From Marsupella aquatica (lineage: Eukaryota; Marchantiophyta), in the NCBI GenBank assembly GCA_973895155.1, contig OZ316895.1:5208001-5272000 (forward strand): a DNA stretch of 64,000 nucleotides. Reading direction: 5' to 3'. Of the stretch, positions 20,526-32,399 are shown piece after piece. How positions within the stretch are numbered: the stretch's first letter is position 1; each line of letters opens with the position of its first letter. The position numbers and the translations under genes were made by a program. The notes under the pieces were generated by a model. It saw only the letters and a list, made by a program, of their open reading frames with translations. It had not been told where the DNA came from and did not search any database.

Positions 20526-21440
20526 TTTCTGAAAGGAAGCATCAATTTTCTAGTCCAGGCATATTTGTTCCTTTGTAAATACTAATGTTAGCATTCTAAA
20601 ACAAGGCGTCTCACTGTGTTGTACACGTTGCCCTTCGTTGTTTTTGTGCTCGTTTTTCTGTTGCCACATGAGTGAATCTCCTGACGGGTGTCTAATTTCA
20701 AGGACATGTATTTCAAAACCCCTGGAATCCCTGTGCATTTTGAAGCAGCTTCGCATTTCCTTTGAACTTGGCGCGAAAAGAATTTTGTTTGTTGATGCAA
20801 TGCTGGGGTTGCATTTGTCGAATTGATTGCTTGTATCTCCCATTAGCCTTGATATCCTGGTCTCTAATAGGCGTAAAACAGCTCCCCCCCTTAAAGTGGG
20901 AAATTGCGCTAGTTTCCTATGTTGCATTGCTTGAATCCTGTGAAGGACAATCAGCCATATCTCAAAATGGATGCAACATTACAAAGTAAAAGTCTAGACA
21001 AATGTTTAATTTTTCTAAAACCTTTCCAAGAAAATTAGTTCTGGGGGTCTGGTGTGTATGTGAATCCTTCTCGATTACACAATAGGTCTCCTGTTGTGCC
21101 ATACTGATACACAAGCTACACAACTTATCGAACATTTATTTTATAGTTTCACTAAACGATACACCACAGCACAAGAAGACACGGTGGTTTTCCCCCACAA
21201 AAGTTGGCTAGTCACTTACAAGTACAGTGGATGAAATAACTCTGCATTCCCACACAAAAGTTATCTTTGGACTGACCACCATGTTCGACCACCTAAAAGG
21301 AGAAATGGAGCCAACACTTTTACACAACCAAAACATGTGAACGTTCATGCAAAGAAAATATGTCATTTAAGTGAATTATAATGGTCCATGGGAGTTTAGA
21401 TAGTCCATCCCGAACCTTGTCAAAAAGAAGGTAAAAAGGA
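20526..21440. other. Intergenic, no gene seen
   Basis: AT-rich sequence after the NHL gene with no coding frame I can support. It should contain the NHL gene's 3' end. Confidence 0.4.
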
Positions 21441-21447
21441 CCAGTTT

Positions 21448-21590
21448 TCTAAAACCCAAAACCCCAAAACCCTAAAAGGGTAAATTGGTCTAATAAGAGA
21501 TACGAATTTCGCTGTTGAAAGGCAAGGAAGGGTTAGGGTTCAGGGTTGAATGAGCAAGAAGAACCGCAGGGTTTAGGGGTTTGGAGTCTC
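21448..21590. promoter_or_regulatory. Telo-box cluster upstream of the exonuclease gene
   Basis: AAAACCCAAAACCCC followed by AAAACCCTAAAAGGG at about 21448-21481, then GGGTTAGGGTTCAGGGTT and GGGTTTAGGGG at 21530-21580. Telo-boxes on both strands cluster about 700 bp upstream of the exonuclease start. Such boxes are common in promoters of plant housekeeping and replication genes. Confidence 0.5.
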
Positions 21591-21599
21591 TGTCATCCA

Positions 21600-22140
21600 T
21601 TGCCAATGACCTGATGGATTCTGTTCAAACCTTAAGTGTCAAGTTACTCATCCTGAGAACTGAGAGCGAATTCCTTCAAGATCCGTGATTATCACTGCAG
21701 AAGATTAGTGAGGAAGCGGATAGTCGTTGCACAGAAAGTGCTCACTTGGGTCATTCTCAGAACTCTCAACGCACTTTTGATAGTGATTGTGACTGCAGAA
21801 GATTGTCTCTGTAGAAGAGGAGAGTCTTTGCAAATGAAGTGTGCATTTGGGTCATCCTGAGAAGTGTCAATGCACTTGAATCCCAGCCGTGATTGTCAGT
21901 GCAGAAGATTTGTCACTGGACAAGAGGGGAGTCGTCGCAATGAATTCTGAGAACTGACAATGACCTTCAATTCCATCCGCGATTGTCACTCAGGATTGTC
22001 TCTGGAGAAGAGGAGAGTCGTCGCAAATGAAATGTTCATGTGGGTCATTCTGAGAACTGTCTATGACCTTCAATCCCATCATTGATTGTCACTTCAAAAG
22101 ATTTGGCATTAGAGACGAGGAGAGCCGTCGCATTCGAATT
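21600..22140. repeat. Degenerate tandem repeat, about five to six units of 90-105 bp
   Basis: Each unit holds GATTGTCACTGCAGAAGATT, then GAAGAGGAGAGTCGTCGCAAATG, then GGGTCATTCTGAGAACTG and a CTTCAATCCCATC-like end. Recognisable units start near 21684, 21783, 21886, 21977 and 22080, with a partial one before. The array lies directly upstream of the exonuclease gene start and may overlap its promoter or leader. Confidence 0.75.
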
Positions 22141-22237
22141 CTTGCACCACCGGAAGGGAGGGAGACCCAGTTCGCAGCCATGAACGGCCGAGGCGGACAT
22201 TCATGACATTGGGTTCGTGCAGCTGTGACAATCCCAC

Positions 22238-25200
22238 ATGCACAAGGTACGAGGTGCGATGACGGGTTGCGCGAAGATGGTGTGTGTCTGTCAGCCGTCA
22301 TTGGTTCTCTCCCGCTTCACTCCACCCGTCGCCGCGTCTCTTTCCAAGGTACCTGCCTTAGGGTTTCCGCTGTCAGCGATGCCAAATGGATATTTTGTGA
22401 GGATTCGACCACTTAACCCTTAGCCCAATTGTCCTTAAGAACTCTATGCAGTTTTGCGTTTTCATCTATGAATTTAAAACCCAGGGTAGGACTTGCATGG
22501 AGGACTAGACAGGAAATCAGGGGAGGACATTCACGCAGTCTGTTTTTTTCTTTCTTTCTTTCATAATCTTAAAATTTGAGTTGAGGACTAGACAGGAAAT
22601 CTTTCAGCCATGCGGTATCCTTAGTAGCATGAACTAAAGATAAATCATGAAGTATATCTTTGATTTGTTTTCCTTTGGAAAGGCCTGAAGTCTGTGTTTG
22701 ATATCTGCAGTTGCAATGGCGTGCACCAACGTACTGTGGTTTGCCACAGGTGAGAACTCAACCATACAATTCTCTATCGCCAAGAATGGCTGAATGGAAG
22801 GAGCTGCCCAGCGAAACTCCGGAAAGTCGTTTAATTCTTGTGGATGGGAAAGCATTAGTTTATCGAGCCTACTACAAAATCTCTGGTAAGTTTTAGTCCC
22901 AGTTCGGGAACTTGTTGGCTTCTGATCAGATTTGTGTACTCACATCATGGTTACTCTTTTGCATCCCAGGGTGGGGAACATATGACCAACGCTAGTCTCT
23001 AACTATTTGATTCAGAAAAGAATATGACAGCCACGGTTTGGTTCCCTTGTTGAATTTCCAATGAGGTATAGATGTCAATGGACAATAGACATACTATTGC
23101 TAGTTGGTATAAGATAGAGCTGAGAGAGTGCATTGCTGGTGAACAATGAAGGGTGCCAGACTACTCGCAATATAAATCCAGCCAAATAAATTTGCGGTAT
23201 ACATGAATCACTAATGTTTTATGGCAGGAGCTTCCTCTCTCTAAAGCCAAGATATATCATGGTTCCCTGAGGAAGATGACGAGCGAAGATTTGCCTGAGA
23301 ATTCATCCTGGGACTCAATTATGACAACTGTCGTCGCTTTGACAGAAGTGGGTGGCCTCCTGCCTGCCAGTTTTATTTTCGTACCCTAGTTTCTCCTATT
23401 GTGGTTTAATTTGTCCTAACCTTTCTTCACCCAGCGAGAGTTTATCATTATGTACATGATGTGTGTTGGCAGATATTGAGCCTGTTGGAGCTTCAGCCTT
23501 CTCATGCTGCGGTGAGTTTTGACTCACGCTCCGTTACAGTATCTGTTATCTTTGGACGTTGAACTGAAAGACAAAAGTTATTTGGACACTAATCTGGATG
23601 ACTCGGTGCTGTGCTTTTCGGGGAGCAACTCCAGGTGGTCTTCGATTTCCCAGGTATAGTGATATTTTCCATACAATTGTTTTACTCACTGAATGTAAGC
23701 ACTCTTACTCGTGTGTTTTGAAATCTCCGTTGCAGTGTTTTAAGATACATCCCCAAGTCTATAAGTAAGGCAGAAGTGACTCTTATGTCGATTATTTCTC
23801 TTAACCGAAGGTGTGTATAGCTATCTAGGATGAAAGGAGGTATGGCATATAGTGACACTGGGATGAAGCAGTCCTTCCTTACGAGCATCTTCAGTTTCCA
23901 AGACTTAAGAGTGATAACTATGCAACACAAGAGATCACAAATCTGGGTGTTGCCTTGAATTTTATTAACTTTACAGGAATCATTTGTTGTAGTCTATACT
24001 GGAGGAGGGTACGGGAATTCGTCACGAATGCCTTGGAACCAGTTTTGACACTTTTTGGGCAACGAATGCTGCAGAACCTCAATGAAATCCTGAAGTTTGA
24101 TCATTGAGATACTGGGGATTTTGCAGGGTTAACGTTCAGGCATTATGCTTTTCCAGACTACAAGAGTCATCGTTCAGTAACTCCTGACACAGTAAGACAC
24201 GCAGTGAGGGATACCAAACATGCGCTCCTGGGAATGGGTGTAAAGGTTCTAGAGGTATGTTCCAGTCACTGCATAAATGTGAACCTTCTTATGGCTTTTG
24301 TCATTTATGCCCCTATTCTTACGCTTATCTTTGACAATTGCTAAGAGGAATTGTCTTTGATGGTCAACAGGTTCCTGGTGTAGAAGCAGATGATATTATT
24401 GGAACTCTTTCTCTACAAGCTGTGGACGCGGGGATGAAGGTGTGGTTTGTGATGTTGTGATGTTTCCTGTCCTTCCATCTTGACTTATTTCCTTGAAGCG
24501 AGTATGCATTTGCTCTGCACGTCCTTGTGATTTTGTGCCGTGAATTTTCACGAGTTCCAAGTCCTTTCGTATTGGCATATCCAACCATCCATCCGGCTGA
24601 GGCCGTCTTGTTTTAGACACGAGTTTGTATACCCGTTGTACTCTTAATCCTAGCCTGTCTATCTCCTCAGGTAAGGGTGGCGTCACCAGACAAAGATTTT
24701 TTCCAAATACTTTCTCCTCAACTTCGACTTTTGCGATTTCGACCAAAGGGGTCTGGGTATTGATTTCTTTAGCTTTAACCTTTCTATCTGTCAGTCAGTA
24801 TAGTGTTATGGGATGTGAACGGGCTCTTTGAATTTCAGAACACTCACCCACTTCTTACACCAAGACAATGGCTGCAATTTTCTGGTGAATGTTGTTTGTA
24901 GAGATTTTTGCCAAGGTTTTATGAAAGAGATGTTTGTAGTGTGATTTGGGTACAGATGTATGTAGTTGTCATTAATGGGACTTTCGATACATTTAATTCA
25001 CGCTGATTCAAGCTTCTCGGCTGTAAATTGTACGCTGATTTACTTTTCGCCTTTTCAATAGGTTCTTGTCGTTTGGTGTGGAGGAATTTAACGTAAGGTT
25101 TCCAGGTCTTCAAACCTCGCAGTTTGTTGACATGCAGGCATTGGTTGGAGATGTAGTTGACAATATTCCAGGTCGGTCAAAGATTCATTCCAAATGATCA

Positions 25201-26763
25201 GGCCAGTTGAATTTGGGACCAGAATCATCCTTTTGTGTTTCATATTGTGTGTAGCGTTTCGGTTTCCTTCTGCTATTTTACACTCTGCACTTAGCGGTCT
25301 TCAAAAATAGGGTCTTTGATGGTTTATAAGTCACTCAACCAAAGTTTCTCTCAGAAATGGAATAGAACAGGACCATTGTAGACACCTTTCATCTTCCTGA
25401 TGTTTAAGATAAGGTTCTCAGAGATTCTACGTTGTCGCAGGTGTGAGAGGGATTGGAGACGTAACTGCCAGGAAATTGATTATTCAATTTGGTGAGTTTG
25501 CCCACTCGCCTCCCTCTTGTTATTCTGGCACAAAGAAGGTTGTGGTGAAGTTTGACTGATCGCATGTGAGGTTTGATTACTCTTAGCTCAGAGTTAGAAG
25601 ACTCTGTAATGCATTTGTCGTCTAGGAGTCCTCTGACTACTTCTGCTTGCTGAAGTAGTTATGTCTTGTAGTTGTACGCGGCAGTGTACTCGTATAACTT
25701 AGTACATACGAGGGTTCTCTACATATGAAGTCCAGCTTCGGGTTGTGGCTGTGTACGATAAAGATGACTTAGCTATAGGGTTTAACAAAGCGCATGAGCG
25801 AACATTCTGATTGTGAAATTCCCAAGGATACAATGTCCGTTCTTATCACCTAAAATGACATTAAAGGGCTTTGCAGGTACGCTGGAAAATCTTCTTGATC
25901 TACGCAACAACATAGCTCAAACACGGGCTCGAAATGTGAGTGCTGATAGCTGCCTTCTTTTGTTGTTTCGGCCATAATGGCTCCAGTTCTATTTTCTTCG
26001 TTCTGCTTTCGAGTCATGCAACTATTGAAATAACCAGGAACTCCATATGCGTATTTTGACTCTGACTTTTGGTCAAAATATGCTGTGATAATGCAGAGCT
26101 TATTGGAAGACAATGGCCAAGCTCTTCTCAGTAAATATTTGGTAAGGTTACTGTGTTATTTATCACAACTTGCGTTTAACTGTAGATAATTACTTGTTTT
26201 CTTCTTACCCAGGTAATGTTTTGTTCGTGTTCACTTAGTTCTGGGAAGCATACTCTTGTCTTTGTTCAACTCTTTGTGCAAGTTGCCTTTCAGAGCGCAG
26301 CCGGAATGCCTGAAATAGTATGTTAAATAAGTTTGTCTTTGCTGCAGTTATTACTGAAGCTAAATATTCCAGAGTTTGCAATTGGGTGCACTGTGCAAAA
26401 TTTGAGCTGTCAGGAACCCGAGGTGAGCTATTGGAAAATAATTCATATAGTACGATTCGATCTGTGGTTCGATAAATGCGGTTTCTGTATCTGGCAAACA
26501 ACTAGTGTATGTCAAAGAGGGAACTTTTTTGAACGTTGTCCTCTTTGCTAGAAACTTTTTACTCGAAGTTCACGGAAGCTGTTTAGGTTGTAGAGTTTCC
26601 TCGACTGAAGTTATCTTGTAGCTGATAAACTGGATACACTGTTAATTGGCAGGATGGAGGAAGATCTTTTTCTGGATTAATACACGCATTTAGTGGAATT
26701 GTTGGCCGGGATGTTGGGATTGATATATTAGAGCGGACATTTGAGTATTGGAGAAAGTTATAG
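22238..26763 (+). CDS. Organellar-type 5'-3' exonuclease (PolI exonuclease/FEN-like domain), about 14 exons
   Basis: Exons read: 22238-22348, 22711-22885, 23228-23347, 23473-23511, 23635-23653, 24127-24254, 24371-24439, 24671-24756, 25062-25171, 25441-25491, 25877-25935, 26097-26141, 26348-26422, 26653-26763. Motifs run in the order of bacterial PolI 5' nuclease domains: RLILVDGKALVYRAYYK, VVFDFPG, FPDYKSHRSVTPDT, VPGVEADDIIGTLSLQA, VRVASPDKDFFQILSP, FGVEEFNVRF, ALVGDVVDNIPG, GVRGIGDVTARKLI (helix-hairpin-helix) and TLENLLD. The N-terminus (VCVCQPSLVLSRFTPPVAASL) looks like a transit peptide, so it probably acts on DNA in chloroplasts or mitochondria. From memory, Arabidopsis relatives include the OEX organellar exonucleases. 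The usual GDxSDN motif is GDVVDN here. Exons 2 and 3 do not join in phase by one base as read, so a microexon is missed or a boundary is wrong. ATG 22259 is an alternative start. Confidence 0.82.
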
Positions 26764-28273
26764 GGCCATGTTAAATGGCCACACTTCAAAAGTTCTGACT
26801 TCTGACCGCATTCTTTTCTCGGTTATCTCTTAATGTCATGAGGTGGCAACGTTCCACTGAGAGGTCTTTCTCAGTACTGTGAACATGATAGACAGGTGTA
26901 GAGAAGTGAAGCCCATTTTTTTTGTAGAATTAGGGCAAGTGTGTTGCGCTTGCATCCAGCAAACATGAATAGCAACCCTGCGCATGTGTAACAATTGGAT
27001 GGTCTCGCATTCTATGAGACTGCTTTTATTCGAACATCACAAATTCTCCCTTGATATCAGATATGATTCTTGTTGAAGTGAACAACTCGTCATTGCATGT
27101 GGGTAGATCCTTTTTGTGGTTGTCCTGTTTTTAACAAGCTCAAATTAATGGAGAGTTTAAAGTTTGAAGTGTTTTGGTGTTTAGGGTTTAGCTCCTGATC
27201 TGTTATCTCCAACCAGACAGTGATTGCTAAAGCGCCCATTGGTTTTTACTCTTGACCACCTTGAAATGGCAAGACGTGCACAGCTAAGTCGTCTTGGTTT
27301 GCTGGCATAACCACCCAACGACTCTTCTACTCGCCAGGATCGAACTCCTATGGATGGGTATTTAAGTGCATCACAATCTGAATTGTTAGCAATCCTCAGA
27401 GCAACACACTGCCCTCGTGTTGCAGCCCCGAGGACTGGGCTTCCCCCCCAAAAGTGTCGTGGCATAGGCATCTAACTGGGTTGGAGAGTCCAGGCCTACC
27501 CTCCATGTGCACGTAGCCTTTGTGTGTTGTCTCCTAAAGTCAGGTAGAAATACTTGAACGGCATTCTGTGATCCTGTGGGGAAGAGATTGGAGATGGCCA
27601 ACCGAGAAAATGAGGAGCTTCAATGCGTGCGCTGTTATGGCAAAAATTGATGATTGAACTATATTGCGTTTCAAATTTTCGCACCTTAAATTGTGGAAGG
27701 GAGCTGAAAAGAGAAAGAAAAGTAGTTGCCAAAAATGAGGAAATGAAACAATCTAAGAAAATTTGGCTGTGTAAACGACTGCCCGATTAGACTACAAGCC
27801 AAGCACAAATTCATAATTGCTAGCTCAAGAGTTTTCTCGATGGACGTAGCAACACAAGCCAAGTCAAATTGTCGCAAGAAATTGTAAACGGCCACCACTG
27901 TGCAATGCTTGTGACAACCCGCCAGGAATCTCTGCCCATCGTCTAGCACGCCAGGTTACAAACTTGGCACAACTTTGCTTCCCGGGCAATGAAGGGTGTC
28001 GCTAAGCTTACGTTCACTACTAACTGGCCAAATTCAGCTTGTAAGTTATGAAAAGTTGGCCTTCCTTCAAGAGCAATGTCCGTAGGCCTAGTGACACAAA
28101 CGGAGGGAGAAGAGATCCACTAGTGTTGATATCCAGGTAGAAACTTGGGCTTGGGATCTGAGCATTTTCCAGTCGTATGTGCAGGAGCTGAATTCGGATG
28201 AAGAGAGAGAGATGGGGACAAGGCAGAGACAAAGAGGGAGAAGAGTTGGAGTAAAGCAGTGAGAAATCTAGAT
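26764..28273. other. Intergenic region between exonuclease and JMJ32 genes
   Basis: No gene is supported. A telo-box-like TTTAGGGTTTAG lies near 27181. The 100 bp before 28274 are purine-rich (GAGAGAGAGATGGGGACAAGG), typical of a plant 5' leader. Minus-strand frames at 27181-27601 lack domain features. Confidence 0.5.
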
Positions 28274-30204
28274 ATGAATCCTGTGGGATCTTCTGAGCAG
28301 GATCTAGGGCCTGCAGAGGGAGAGCCGGTCACAAGAGTTGTCATGGACCGAATAGAAACGGCGTTTGAAGCTTTGTCCCAAGAGGTTCGAGAGCTGTCGC
28401 TGGGTACAACCGGGGAGGTGGAGCGAGTCAAGGGGCCGCTGTCACCGGTAGAATTTTTGAGGAATTGCGTGTTGCCTGGCCGGCCCTGCATCATCACGGG
28501 TGCTCTGGACCACTGGCCGGCTCTTCAGAAGTGGTCCAATGACTATTTATGCTCGGTGCTGAAACAGCAGAGCGTGAGTGTGCATTTCACCCCGGACGGT
28601 CGTGCTGACGCCCTTGTTGATCCGTTGCACATGCTCGCCACTTACAGTTGCCCCATTATTGCTTCCTCCTCTGAGGCCCTCTCAAGTGCACTTGAGAAGG
28701 AGACCCACAATGGAAGTAATTCTGGTCATGAAGTAAAGCTTGTAGATGGTACGTCAGACCCCACAAGATTGCTTTTTGTGAGGGCCTACGTCGAGAAATT
28801 GCCGTTTCCCGAGGCTTTGAAGCTGATACTGAATGGGTCAGGAGGTGGAGGAGAGATGAAGGGAGGAGTGGCATATGCACAAGAGCAGAATGGTTGTTTT
28901 CTGTCGGAGTATGGGGAGTTGACGGGAGACGCTGAGGTGCACATACCGTGGGCCACAGAGGCTTTAGGGTGCATGCCCGAGGCTGTCAATTTGTGGATCG
29001 GAAATCAAGATGCGGTGACGTCTTTTCACAAGGATCACTATGAGAATCTTTACGCCGTTGTGGCCGGAGCTAAGCATTTTACTCTGCTGCCTCCGGTTGA
29101 TGTGCACCGAATGTACATTAACGCTTATCCTTCTGCTCAGTACGTCCGACTGAAGGTCTGCTTTGTCCGTGTTGTTATTCCCTGACTCGTCTTCCCCATT
29201 CTGTCTTCAACACTGCCATGTGAAGAGTGTTCTAGAGAGGGTTTACGGTTTAATGATTGCACTTTCGTAGGATCTGCTTTGGAAGTAGCAGACAGTGGAC
29301 ATAATGCCAGATCTTGGCAAATGATACCCAGCTGTTGTTTTGTTATCACGATAAAAGACGTTTGTGCAAGACCATGCTGCAGATGGAAGTATGTGATGTC
29401 ACTCTTCTCGAGTGTATAGCTACATTTATCTTCAGGTTTTGGACTTAAAATTTGAACAGAGACTTGGATGGTAGTGAGGGGAGGCACTGTCGGAGTTGCA
29501 AGAACCTTTCAGATGGATTGACGGTAGCCAGATTGCCTGTGAGCAGTAGGGTCTGCCATTGTTCAAGCTGTGGAAGAGGTCATTTGGCTGTAGCTCAATT
29601 TTGATTGATATGTCATCGCTAACAAAACCTTCATCCGAGTGTTTCCAGAATAGCAGGAAGTTTGGCATTGTTCTGGATGAACAACCTTCCATGGTCCCAT
29701 GGGTGAGTGTGGATCCCTACCCGGAGGATGATGAAGGAACAGAGACCTTATTTCCGAGATACTTCGATGGATCTCAACCATTTACCTGCACCGTGCAAGC
29801 TGGAGAGATTTTGTATCTGTAAGTGCATTTTGTTGCAGCTTCTTGGCTTGAAAAGTGTCTTATTCCGATTTTCGTAAGACTTTCAACCTGTTGGAGACGA
29901 ATATAAATTGCCCTGCCCTGGCTAGCAGACCCAGCATGTGGTTTCATCATGTTCGCCAATCTCCAGACTCAGAAGGTCGAACCATTGCTCTAAATTTCTG
30001 TAAGTATTTCTATTCTGAGGCCTCCTGCAGGCATCGTGAGGAGCTGCCAAACAAAGTTGAAAACATACAGTTGTGAACACATGTTCCATAATTATGGTGT
30101 CATCTTTCTTTCCCTATATCGCCTTGTGGATTTTTGATGCAGGGTATGATATGCAGTTTGATATTAAATACGCTTACTTCAACATGATGCAGGCTCTGCT
30201 TTGA
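28274..30204 (+). CDS. JMJ32: JmjC-domain protein, JMJ32/JMJD7 type, 4 exons, 394 residues
   Basis: Exons 28274-29155, 29649-29818, 29929-29999 and 30143-30204 join in phase to a 394-residue protein, close to the family's usual size. The N-terminus has VRELSLG and the cupin entry FLRNCVLPGRPCIITGALDHW. The metal-binding HxD is in TSFHKDHYENLYAVVAGAKHF (His252, Asp254), and the second His lies in LPSMWFHHV (about His357). The end is WYDMQFDIKYAYFN, a family hallmark. These enzymes are Fe(II)/2-oxoglutarate oxygenases. The Arabidopsis relative has been described as an H3K27 demethylase linked to flowering, and animal JMJD7 as a lysyl hydroxylase, so the substrate here is open. The start was chosen as the first ATG before conserved sequence; the same frame is open 15 bases upstream without ATG. 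An acidic insert (PYPEDDEGTET) is as in plant homologues. Confidence 0.93.
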
Positions 30205-30850
30205 CTTCATCTCCAAGTAAGTTATTCAAATTTGAAGCTGGAGTTCCTTGGCATTTTAGCAAAGCTGAAATTCCTTTTCTGTATATCTTGGGGCACTAAG
30301 ATCTCAATCCTTGGTTGCGAAGGCTTTTATTTTCCCAGCTCTGAAGAATGCCTGCACAAGGAGTAGCGGACTTGTTTCTTTCAGTGGGCAATTGTATCAT
30401 TCGTAACGGAAGCCACACTAATTGACGATTATTCAGGAGCCCTCTGAATCGCATAGATCTTCTCCACCCTGGCTAAATTTACTGTTGACAGATTTAGCTG
30501 CATGTTCAGGACCAATTAGTCCTGAAAGGAGAATTCTCCTCTCTTTAGAAGGTGTCACAGAAGTTGATCCTATGGGCAATATATTCTACTCCCAGTCTCG
30601 CACATTTAAAGCTCCCTCCTTCCTTGCATACCCGTTCCCTCCCCACAAGAATGTGCTACGCTACACTAGTGTCCCACCCGGGTTTTCTTTCATTTTCCTA
30701 CCTCACTCTGTCCTCCTCCCCCTTACAACGTGTGAATCTCTGCCGCTAATAATTAGCCCCCCCAGCATACATTTTGTAAAGCCACCCTTAGACTACATGA
30801 CTATAAAAACCATAAAGAATTCTTCGTTAGAGAAAAGAAAAAACCTCTTC
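30205..30850. other. 3' flank of JMJ32, no gene seen
   Basis: The frame open at 30422-30865 has a Pro/Ser/Leu-rich translation without domain features and is probably chance. The JMJ32 3' UTR should lie at the left of this stretch. Confidence 0.4.
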
Positions 30851-31644
30851 AGGAGGACTGTTTAGAAAGAGCTTTCTTTTAACAGGAATACTGGCCAGCT
30901 GTCTCAAGTCCCAAGGATGACAGGATTTTGCAATGACCTTTCCAGGAATAATGATTTTTGGGCCTCGTGTGCACGAGATGAAGAGATCGGAAGGATGTAG
31001 AATAAACTGGTAGTGACGAAGTCTGCTTCCAACACAGTTTTGCGTAAAGATCCATATCACAACCGAAGTGCTTTGCCAAATTCAAAGACCTGAAACGACC
31101 TGCGGAGCTGCAAGGAATATGTGAAGTGAGATCTCTTGCAGGGTTGCCTACATTTGAAGGACCATATAAAGCCAAAGGAAGTAAGAGACCAGAGATCTGT
31201 TAAAATGCCTTGCAAGACCCTTGCAAGACCCGTTTGCTGGAACTCGTTTCTCGATGAGAATCAGTGAACTAGGGAGCTTTTGCAAGCACTGCTTTACAGC
31301 CACCAAAAACTCTACTGCGGTTGGTTGTTCGATCGTATGAGCTCTTTGGTGCTGCAAGCCAGGTGGGAAAAAGTTTTCTCAAATGAACTAGGTTTCTGAA
31401 CCCTCATTATCAAATGGCTTACTGCCATACACCTTCCAGACAGTGTGATGTTCTCTGCATCTGGTTGGGAAAATTCCTTCTTCTGGTTCACAACACCGCT
31501 CCCTTCAATCTGTTCGGTTTCTAGCTGAATAGGGGGAATTTCGAAAGAGGGCAATTGCCAGATGCCAGTGATTGCTAAGTATCTCAATCTGGGTCCACGA
31601 GCCCTTACCTTGCTTACCTTGCATACGCTGACTGGCATATTCAA
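30850..31644 (-). pseudogene. Possible leucine-rich-repeat gene remnant
   Basis: On the minus strand, three overlapping frames each give stretches with LRR-like phrasing: GPRLRYLAITGIWQLPSFEI (about 31590-31530), CLQKLPSSLILIE (about 31300-31250) and FRSLHLVH (near 30980). Frames change between them, as in a decayed gene. The pattern resembles LRR regions of plant NLR or receptor proteins, but the similarity is short and I could not confirm it. The strand and identity are tentative. Confidence 0.25.
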
Positions 31645-32399
31645 TGATTTGATGTCCTTAAAAAGGTTTGATTTTCTCCCGTCAAACTAGAACAATTTGA
31701 CGATGTCATATAAACGGAGGCACTGGAGTCACACATCGAAGTACTGAGAAAATTTGAGAGAAATCCTACCAAAATCTATGAAGAATGTCCAGTGGTTGTA
31801 TCACAAAAAGGGATTTTTGAAACAAAACGGCAAGAATTGAGTTTGGACACGGTTCTGAAAGAAAGTTATTACTGATTGAGATGAGATGATGGCTTCACTT
31901 CAAGCTAGTTTGATTGCCTGGCGGCTTTGTACGTGACGAGGATTTTATGGGAAAATGTCGCAACAATGGATTGAGATTAGGGCGAGGATTTATGGGAAAA
32001 ATGTCCACCTAGCAAAGAGCTGAACACATACCCTAGAACGGTCGTTTTGATCCTCTTTCCCACTTAACTTCTACCTCCCTTGCTATTGCATTTTTTAGTA
32101 ATTATGGACCCCACTAGAGGTCCCTTCCAAAATTCCTGGCACCACAGCGTGCCACGTCAGCAACAACCGCAACAAACAAGAATGGTCATGTTTGCGCAAC
32201 GAATAAACTCCTCTCCATCTTGTTTACGTCGCTTTTCGTGTAATTTATGGACGCCGTGCCGTCAAAACATAATGTAAAAGTAATTAAAAGTAATTCATCC
32301 AAATCTATTGATACAAAGGGTGAGATTAAAAACATTCACCCATATTCTCTTTACTTAAATTTATAAATGTTTTTTTATAAAAGTAAATAGTGCTCAACA
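31645..32399. other. No feature seen
   Basis: AT-rich DNA. GGGAAAATGTC/GGGAAAAATGTCC with nearby GAGGATTTATGGG occurs twice around 31938-32012, a short direct repeat. No coding support. Confidence 0.4.

Noticed and set aside
27300-27380. A tRNA-like T-arm (GGAGTTCGATCCTGG on the minus strand)
   Set aside because: No matching acceptor stem, D-arm or anticodon arm could be laid out around it.
30422-30865. A 147-codon plus-strand ORF after JMJ32
   Set aside because: Pro/Ser/Leu-rich with no domain, and it starts inside the expected 3' flank of JMJ32.
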